A stretch of DNA of 38,622 bases from positions 1 through 38,622 of the forward strand of contig DUNO01000027.1 of assembly GCA_012839295.1 (NCBI GenBank), written 5' to 3'. A program made the translations under genes and the position numbers. This document shows, in pieces, positions 33,437 to 38,622 of the stretch. The notes below the pieces were generated by a model. The model saw nothing but the letters and a program-made list of their open reading frames with translations. It made no database searches and had not been told where the DNA came from. The DNA is from Clostridiales bacterium (lineage in GTDB: Bacteria; Bacillota; Clostridia; Lachnospirales; Lachnospiraceae). The first letter of the stretch is position 1, and every line of letters begins with the position of its first letter.

Positions 33437-34081
33437 TTAAATCAAGGTTAACAGCTCACGTGGGGTATCGATAAGGAAATCAGCGCCCTCTTCCCTTAAT
33501 ACCTCCCGGCGGCGGAAGCCCCAGGTTACGCCGATACAAGGGATGCCGGCATTTTTCGCTGTCTGGACATCTGTTTCGGAATCCCCGACTAAAATGGCGG
33601 AATCGAGGGTGGAGCCCAGCTCCTGTATGGCAGTATAGATGCTGTCCGGCGCAGGCTTTCTTCTGATTTCACTGGTTTCACCGATAGCAACAGGAATGAG
33701 GTTGCCAAAATAGGTCTGGGCCAGCTCCTTAACGGCCGCATCATATTTGTTTGAAACGATAGCCAATTTATAATTAAAACGGTTCAAATCGAGTAAAAGC
33801 TCCATGATGCCATTGTAGGGTCTCGTCTTATTCTGCATATTCTTTTTATAATGGGCCTTAAATTCCTCCATGATCCTTGTGACTTCCTGGTCTGGGCAGC
33901 TGTCCGGAAGGGATCTGCGGACCAGGTTCCATACACCATTTCCGACAAAGCGCCTTACATCCTCCAGCCTCTGGGGAAGGTAGCTGTGCTGCATCAGAAC
34001 TTCATTTAAGCTGTCCCGGAGGTCATCAAGCGTGTTCAATAAGGTTCCATCTAAATCAAAAATTACAGTATTATATTTCAT
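33437..34081 (-). CDS. HAD-superfamily phosphatase, phosphoglycolate phosphatase-like
   Basis: The start is the ATG at 34081, nine bases after AAAGG; the frame opens three codons earlier. The 214-residue protein has the HAD motifs: FDLDGTLLNT (nucleophile D9, D11), motif II VSNK (about 110), the lysine in RRKPAPDSI, and VGDSETDVQTAKNAG (motif IV), then GVTWGFRR. These last segments are typical of Gph/PpaX-type phosphatases. The exact substrate (phosphoglycolate, pyrophosphate or sugar phosphate) cannot be read from sequence. It is a single-gene unit pointing at the ArsA-like cluster. Confidence 0.9.
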   Translation of the reverse strand: MKYNTVIFDLDGTLLNTLDDLRDSLNEVLMQHSYLPQRLEDVRRFVGNGVWNLVRRSLPDSCPDQEVTRIMEEFKAHYKKNMQNKTRPYNGIMELLLDLNRFNYKLAIVSNKYDAAVKELAQTYFGNLIPVAIGETSEIRRKPAPDSIYTAIQELGSTLDSAILVGDSETDVQTAKNAGIPCIGVTWGFRRREVLREEGADFLIDTPRELLTLI

Positions 34082-34106
34082 TGAGAACATCCTTTCTTAC
34101 TAAGAC

Positions 34107-34205
34107 GTGCCTGAAAACTCATTGTACCGTTCCAAAGCCCCCACTTTGCGGTACGCCGTGTCGCAAACCGGAGCATTCAGCCCGGCACAAGCAATTTTCA
34201 GACAC
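34107..34205. repeat. Structured inverted-repeat element upstream of gph
   Basis: Outer arms GTGCCTGAAAA (34107-34117) and TTTTCAGACAC (34195-34205) pair with one mismatch that is G-T-compatible. Inside are GTACCG with CGGTAC, and TTGCG with CGCAA. The element could be a dispersed palindromic repeat or a transcribed leader structure of gph on the minus strand. It does not fit a known riboswitch class I can recognise. Confidence 0.55.
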
Positions 34206-34508
34206 ATCCTGACAAATTCATGATAAGCTCGGAAAGGAAAGCTGTTGTCTGGCTTAGGCTTTCCAGTGTGTAATTATTAGTACTATATGCTTGTTTCATT
34301 AGAAAATTTCATAAATTATGAAACACCAAGGATAGTATATACTCATTATGTCGCATAAGGCAAGAGAATTTTTAGTATATGGGTCGAAAAAGAGCATTTA
34401 CTTATAAAATAGGTATAAAAGCCTGTACTTGGATATTTTTAACTTGTAAAAGGGGAAACTAATTTGTATAATAAATCAAAAATCAATAATGTGAAAGGCG
34501 GCACACGA
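34206..34508. other. Intergenic leader before fhs
   Basis: An AT-rich stretch with no coding sense. It holds candidate -10 boxes (TGTAAT near 34265, TATAAAAT near 34400) but no convincing -35 partner, so the fhs promoter is not placed. I looked for a tetrahydrofolate riboswitch and did not find its conserved segments. Confidence 0.5.
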
Positions 34509-36179
34509 ATGAAATCAGATATTCAAATTGCTCAGGAGGCGAAGCTTAAAGCTATTGGGGAGATAGGGGAACAGCTTGGCATTTCAGAAGACGACTTGGA
34601 GTTTTACGGAAAATATAAAGCAAAGCTTTCGGATGAATTATGGGAAAAGGTAAAGGACAGGAAGGATGGCAAGCTGGTGCTGGTAACTGCCATTAACCCG
34701 ACACCGGCCGGCGAAGGCAAGACGACAACAACCGTCGGGCTTGGACAGGCTCTTGGCCTGATGAAGGTAAGCTCCGTAATTGCACTCCGTGAGCCTTCCC
34801 TGGGACCCTGCTTTGGCATTAAGGGCGGAGCAGCGGGCGGTGGTTACGCGCAGGTGGTGCCTATGGAGGACTTAAACCTTCATTTTACCGGGGATTTCCA
34901 TGCCATCACTTCGGCGAATAACCTGCTTGCCGCTATGCTGGACAACCATATCCAGCAGGGCAATACCTTGAATATAGATACGAACCAGATTGTCTGGAAG
35001 CGTTGTGTGGACATGAATGACCGTGTCCTGCGCAATATTGTGGTTGGTCTTGGGCGCAAGGCGGACGGTGTCGTAAGGGAAGACCATTTCATCATTACGG
35101 TAGCCTCTGAAATTATGGCGGTGCTCTGCCTGGCAGAGGATATGGCGGATCTGAAGGAACGGATTGGGCGTATTGTAGTTGCCTATACCTGTGACGGACA
35201 GCCGGTAACTGCAAAGCAATTAAAGGCAGTAGGTGCTATGGCGGCCTTATTAAAGGATGCATTAAAGCCTAACCTGATCCAGACCCTGGAAAATACGCCG
35301 GCCATTATCCACGGGGGACCCTTTGCCAATATAGCCCATGGCTGCAATAGCGTAAGGGCCACAAAGACAGCCTTAAAATTAGCGGATGTGGTTGTAACGG
35401 AGGCGGGCTTTGGGGCGGACCTGGGAGCTGAGAAGTTCCTGGATATCAAATGCCGGATGGCCGGATTAAAGCCGGATGCCATTGTCTTAGTGGCAACCGT
35501 AAGGGCATTAAAATATAACGGCGGTGTTCCAAAGACGGAGCTGTCAGGGGAAAACCTGGAGGCCCTAAAGCTGGGTATCGTAAACCTGGAAAAGCATATA
35601 GAAAATCTGCATAAATTCGGGGTTCCTGTGGTGGTAAGCCTGAACCGCTTTGTGACGGATACGGACGGGGAATTAGCCTTTGTAAAGGAATTCTGTGAAA
35701 GCCTGGGCTGTGAATTTTCACTCTGCGAGGTATGGGAAAAAGGCGGGGAAGGCGGCGTGGAACTGGCAAAGAAGGTGCTTTCCACCCTGGAAACAAAGGA
35801 AAGCCATTACAAACCCCTGTATGATGAGAAGCTGCCCGTCAAAGAAAAGATTGGGACCATAGCAAGGGAAATCTATGGTGCGGACAGCGTAACCTATGAT
35901 CCGGCGGCCGAAAGTGCCATCAGGACGATTGAGGCTCTCGGTTTTAAAGAGCTTCCGGTCTGTATGGCCAAGAACCAATATTCCCTGTCTGACGATGCCA
36001 CGAAGCTGGGAAGGCCAACCGGCTTTAGCATCAATATCCGTGAGGTATATGTATCCGCAGGTGCAGGCTTTATTGTGGCAATTACAGGAACTGTGATGAC
36101 AATGCCCGGTCTTCCCAAGGTACCAGCCGCGGAAGGTGTTGACGTGGATGAGGATGGCAAAATCACAGGACTTTTCTAA
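34509..36179 (+). CDS. fhs: Formate-tetrahydrofolate ligase
   Basis: The ATG at 34509, with AAAGGCGG upstream, gives 556 residues, the usual length of the family; a TTG 15 codons earlier would lengthen it. The P-loop is [18 protein letters not shown] (about 58-75), with the family's [20 protein letters not shown] directly after, then [11 protein letters not shown] and, at the end, [18 protein letters not shown]. It makes 10-formyl-tetrahydrofolate from formate and ATP. In Clostridia it feeds purine synthesis and one-carbon metabolism, and in acetogens the Wood-Ljungdahl pathway. No other pathway gene is adjacent. A palindromic repeat follows. Confidence 0.97.
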   Translation: MKSDIQIAQEAKLKAIGEIGEQLGISEDDLEFYGKYKAKLSDELWEKVKDRKDGKLVLVTAINPTPAGEGKTTTTVGLGQALGLMKVSSVIALREPSLGPCFGIKGGAAGGGYAQVVPMEDLNLHFTGDFHAITSANNLLAAMLDNHIQQGNTLNIDTNQIVWKRCVDMNDRVLRNIVVGLGRKADGVVREDHFIITVASEIMAVLCLAEDMADLKERIGRIVVAYTCDGQPVTAKQLKAVGAMAALLKDALKPNLIQTLENTPAIIHGGPFANIAHGCNSVRATKTALKLADVVVTEAGFGADLGAEKFLDIKCRMAGLKPDAIVLVATVRALKYNGGVPKTELSGENLEALKLGIVNLEKHIENLHKFGVPVVVSLNRFVTDTDGELAFVKEFCESLGCEFSLCEVWEKGGEGGVELAKKVLSTLETKESHYKPLYDEKLPVKEKIGTIAREIYGADSVTYDPAAESAIRTIEALGFKELPVCMAKNQYSLSDDATKLGRPTGFSINIREVYVSAGAGFIVAITGTVMTMPGLPKVPAAEGVDVDEDGKITGLF

Positions 36180-36252
36180 ATGGGAAATGAGATTCGATTA
36201 GGCTATGGGATCGAATAGGAATATGGATTTAATAAGGAATAAGCTTGGGTTA

Positions 36253-36352
36253 TGAGGGTGTTGCAAAAAGAAAATTCCATACCATATATTGCAGGATTAT
36301 CCTATGTTATCTGCAATATATGGTATGCTTTTTCCATTTTGCAACACCCTCA
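36253..36352. repeat. 100-base palindromic repeat
   Basis: Two 42-base arms: the outer TGAGGGTGTTGCAAAA and the inner CATACCATATATTGCAG are exact inverted matches, with a short unpaired stretch between, and a 16-base loop. It follows fhs by 73 bases and may terminate it. The form is that of a small dispersed palindromic element. Confidence 0.88.
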
Positions 36353-36466
36353 AATGTTTTTTTGGAAAATTGTGGAACTATCTTAATTATTTTTCGTCTA
36401 TTTATTATAAACAATGAAAATACTTTTAATGGGTAAAAATCTTTTAATCTAAAGGAGGGTGTCAAA

Positions 36467-37312
36467 ATGAAAAGGATTAATCTTATGCCGGCCTTGCTGC
36501 TGGTCATTTTTGGTCTGGCAGGATGCGGTAAAGGGGAACAGCCCGCGGGGCAGTCTGTGGATCTCATTCCTAAGGAAGTTAAAGCAGTAACCGTAACGCA
36601 TATCCTTAGCGGGGAGATAAGAGGATTTACAGTGGAGGGAACAGACCTGGACGGTCTGAGAACCTGGGTAGATAATTTGTCCCTGGGCAGCCGTGTAACC
36701 TTTGAGGTAGGCGAAAAGCCAGGGGAAAATGAAGAGGGAGGAGAAATTTACGATTTTGACCTGGGTAAAGATTATATGCCGCTGTCATATCGGGATTTTG
36801 GAAAAGACCGGTGCTATTTTACGGTAGGTGATGAATGGTATTCCGTTTTGGTTCCAGCAGCCCCCTTTGGGGAGAGTGCGGAGGATATCGATAGTACGGA
36901 CAGGATGGTGATAGAATGCTCCGCAAATAACCCTGCTGATAATGCCCCGGATGATCTTTTAGGCATACAGCTGAGTGCGGCTGATGTAACGCCAACAGGC
37001 TTGACCTTAATCTGTGACCAATCCGGTGGTCAGGCAACCGGCGAATTATTTACGGGCAGCAGATACTGGCTGGAGAAGAAAATCAATGGGGGATGGGCAT
37101 CTGTAGAGATGGTACAGGATAATATAGGCTGGGATGACATGGCACTCACTATCAAGATGAATGGAAGTACAACATGGGACATTGATTGGAATTGGATATA
37201 TGGTGTGCTTCCGGCCGGAAGTTACCGGATAGGCAAAGAAATTTTTGACTTTAGGGAAACAGGCGATTATGATACCTATGCCTATTATGCAGAATTTGAG
37301 ATAACGGATTAG
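36467..37312 (+). CDS. Lipoprotein with C-terminal bacterial Ig-like domain
   Basis: A 281-residue protein after AAAGGAGGG. The signal peptide ends in the lipobox LAGC (lipid-modified C20). The middle (about 35-150) is a small alpha/beta region of unknown family. The last 120 residues match the Ig-like domain frequent in Clostridia lipoproteins (Big_14 type): YWLEKKINGGWASVE, then WDIDWNWIYGVLPAGSYRIG, ending YAYYAEFEI. It would be anchored to the outer face of the membrane. Its function is unknown; it may be a surface sensor or binding protein. Confidence 0.88.
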   Translation: MKRINLMPALLLVIFGLAGCGKGEQPAGQSVDLIPKEVKAVTVTHILSGEIRGFTVEGTDLDGLRTWVDNLSLGSRVTFEVGEKPGENEEGGEIYDFDLGKDYMPLSYRDFGKDRCYFTVGDEWYSVLVPAAPFGESAEDIDSTDRMVIECSANNPADNAPDDLLGIQLSAADVTPTGLTLICDQSGGQATGELFTGSRYWLEKKINGGWASVEMVQDNIGWDDMALTIKMNGSTTWDIDWNWIYGVLPAGSYRIGKEIFDFRETGDYDTYAYYAEFEITD

Positions 37313-37460
37313 ATGAATTTGGGCGTCAAATGGTTTCCTTTTCTTTAAAAAAATCAGCATATAATTCGTATATACGTCGTATGATTATAGAAAAAGTACA
37401 AGTTTATCCATTATAATTTATGGGAGGGTTGCCTCCCGGAAGAAGGAAGGACATGAGGAT

Positions 37461-38042
37461 ATGATTGAGAAAATTCCATTTACTTATACCAATGATATCA
37501 CGGTAATCAACCAGGAGCAGTTTGATGTCCATATGCGCCTATACGAAGGTTATGTAACAAACATTAACAAGATAGATGCGATACTGCAGGGGGGCGATGC
37601 CCAGAGGGATCAGTCGAACTCGACCTTCAGCTATTACAGGGAACTGAAAAGAGGGGAAACCTACGCCCTGGACGGTGTAATCCTGCACGAGCTATATTTC
37701 GAAAACATAGGAGGAACCACACCGGAGCCGGACCGTTCCGTCATGGATCAGATTGCAAATGATTTTTATTCCTTCGAGGACTGGCAGGAGGATTTCATAG
37801 CCACCGCACTGGCGAGCAGGGGCTGGGCAGTGCTGGCCTTTGACCAGAGGAGCAACCGGCTGCGGAATATCAGCCTGGACGCACATGATCTTGGAAACAT
37901 CGCCTATTCCGCCCCGGTGTTGGTGCTGGATATGTATGAGCACGCATATTTTCTCGAATATGCGGATAATAAGGCGGAATATATTAATAAATTCATGGCA
38001 AATATCAATTGGGATGTCGTCGCCGACAGAATGAGGTTCTAA
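37461..38042 (+). CDS. Fe/Mn superoxide dismutase-like protein
   Basis: A 193-residue protein starting at ATG 37461 after GAAGGAAGG. The four metal ligands of Fe/Mn SOD can be placed: H24 (FDVHMRLYEGYV), H76 (HELYFENI), D157 and H161 (DMYEHAYFLEY). GWAVLAF (about 116-122) is the usual core strand. The second-shell HH of the N-terminal H-H-x-x-Y-V motif is Y-E here and the Trp of DVWEHAY is Tyr, so activity may differ from classical enzymes. No secretion signal. The region upstream has a CGTATATACG palindrome that could bind a regulator. Confidence 0.85.
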   Translation: MIEKIPFTYTNDITVINQEQFDVHMRLYEGYVTNINKIDAILQGGDAQRDQSNSTFSYYRELKRGETYALDGVILHELYFENIGGTTPEPDRSVMDQIANDFYSFEDWQEDFIATALASRGWAVLAFDQRSNRLRNISLDAHDLGNIAYSAPVLVLDMYEHAYFLEYADNKAEYINKFMANINWDVVADRMRF

Positions 38043-38094
38043 CCTGGGAGGGACAGAACCTTGCTGTACAGGGGTATATAGGTCTCTATGGAAG

Positions 38095-38165
38095 AGGATA
38101 TTTATGTTCTTAGGAGGATGGTTAAAGTGGCTGTCAGTCCTGCTAAGAAATAGATATCCTTTTTA
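38095..38165 (+). terminator. Terminator after the SOD-like gene
   Basis: AGGATAT and TTCTTAGGA pair with TCCTGCTAAGAA and ATATCCT as a long bulged hairpin, followed by TTTTT. Confidence 0.75.
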
Positions 38166-38249
38166 GTTATGGGTCTTCACTCAAATTAATGTGGTCAAAT
38201 TCCGAAATTTGATGTAGTATTATTTTCAGAAAATCATTTGATATAATAG

Positions 38250-38385
38250 AGCCGTGATATTTTTTGGGAAGAATATTATGGAAGAGATATTTTGGATGAA
38301 GATGAAATAGGGGGAATAACACAAAAGAAAAAAGGAACCAGATATGCCTGGGCAAATCCAACCCTAACTAATTATTTGTCCGATT
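38250..38385 (+). pseudogene. Possible C-terminal gene remnant
   Basis: After a stop at 38247-38249 there are 44 open codons to TAG at 38383-38385 without an ATG. The translation has real-protein character (DEDEIGGITQKKKGTRYAWANPTLTNYL) and resembles the wing and last helix of a winged-helix domain such as those ending some ATP-binding proteins. No ribosome site precedes it. It may be the tail of a decayed gene, or chance. Confidence 0.3.
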
Positions 38386-38622
38386 AGTGGACCGTAATTG
38401 GTAAATGGGGGGCAGTTGATAAATTGTAGTGGAAATTCAAGTTCGAAAGAGATATAATAACAAAAAATCGAGGAAAATTTACCAGCAACTGAAAATCAAT
38501 CTTTCATCAAGGCAGCAGCAAAGGCTGCAAGGAGGAAACATTCTTTCCGGAATGAATAGTGTGAAAGAAAGTCACTTTCAAACTATTTATTAAGGCCTAT
38601 TCACTTTTTGAATAGGTCATCA
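38386..38622. other. Noncoding window end with hairpins
   Basis: No gene with a start and ribosome site was found. A 32-codon open stretch (ends FIKAAAKAARRKHSFRNE, stop near 38550) might be more gene debris. A stem CCTATTCA with TGAATAGG (38596-38616), loop CTTTT, lies close to the edge and could be a terminator or belong to the next locus. Confidence 0.4.

Noticed and set aside
34206-34508. Tetrahydrofolate riboswitch before fhs
   Set aside because: The conserved segments of that riboswitch class were not found.
35183-35785. 200-codon minus-strand frame
   Set aside because: Antisense to fhs, with no family features.
36245-36436. 63-codon frame across the 100-base palindrome
   Set aside because: It consists largely of the repeat arms and has no start signal.
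38167-38361. 64-codon minus-strand frame
   Set aside because: AT-rich, without start signals, and opposite the more protein-like plus-strand remnant.

Overview
The window looks like a chromosomal segment of a low-to-moderate GC anaerobic Clostridia member, most likely a Lachnospiraceae gut bacterium. The basis is protein style and gene order: a T-box in front of thrS, the TepA / YlzJ-like / SpoIIIE-FtsK neighbourhood known from Firmicutes, an ISLre2-type transposase, formate-tetrahydrofolate ligase, and a lipoprotein with the Ig-like domain common in that family. No rRNA, tRNA or CRISPR array was seen. Assignments rest on reading motifs by eye; no database search was run.

Region 1 (1-9850): an accessory block read left to right. 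It starts with the tail of an unidentified gene. Next come a two-module AAA+ ATPase resembling the ATPase of extracellular contractile injection systems (eCIS, Afp15/Pvc15 type), an 864-residue Ala/Ser/Thr-rich protein with hydrophobic glycine-rich segments, and a 177-residue acidic protein that could be its chaperone. A DUF2156 GNAT-like protein and a 985-residue fusion of beta-propeller, extracellular sensor and MFS transporter follow. The structural eCIS genes would lie left of the window if this reading is right.

Region 2 (9970-16190): an M16 peptidase, an AIM24-family protein, then a T-box-controlled thrS-metY pair. Two nearly identical palindromic elements of about 190 bases flank thrS-metY.

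Region 3 (16332-20273): a WYL-domain regulator, a GyrI-like protein plus radical SAM protein operon on the minus strand, and a divergent ArAE/FUSC-type exporter. Two copies of one 30-base palindrome, with identical 11-8-11 geometry, lie upstream of the regulator/exporter and of the GyrI-like gene, so this looks like a small ligand-responsive regulon. An AT-rich DUF2975/XRE pair follows.

Region 4 (21284-27943): tepA, a ylzJ-like gene, uppP and ftsK/spoIIIE. A 1784-base ISLre2-type insertion with imperfect terminal inverted repeats and a perfect 9-base target duplication sits between ylzJ and the uppP promoter.

Region 5 (28092-33320): two RimK-like ATP-grasp genes, a MarR regulator, and a tight ArsA/Get3-like ATPase, 82-residue protein, second ArsA/Get3-like ATPase cluster. 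This is the most plausible undescribed system here.

Region 6 (33437-38622): a HAD phosphatase, fhs, an Ig-like-domain lipoprotein, an Fe/Mn superoxide dismutase-like protein, and a noncoding end with possible gene debris. Two further palindromic intergenic elements occur around gph and fhs.
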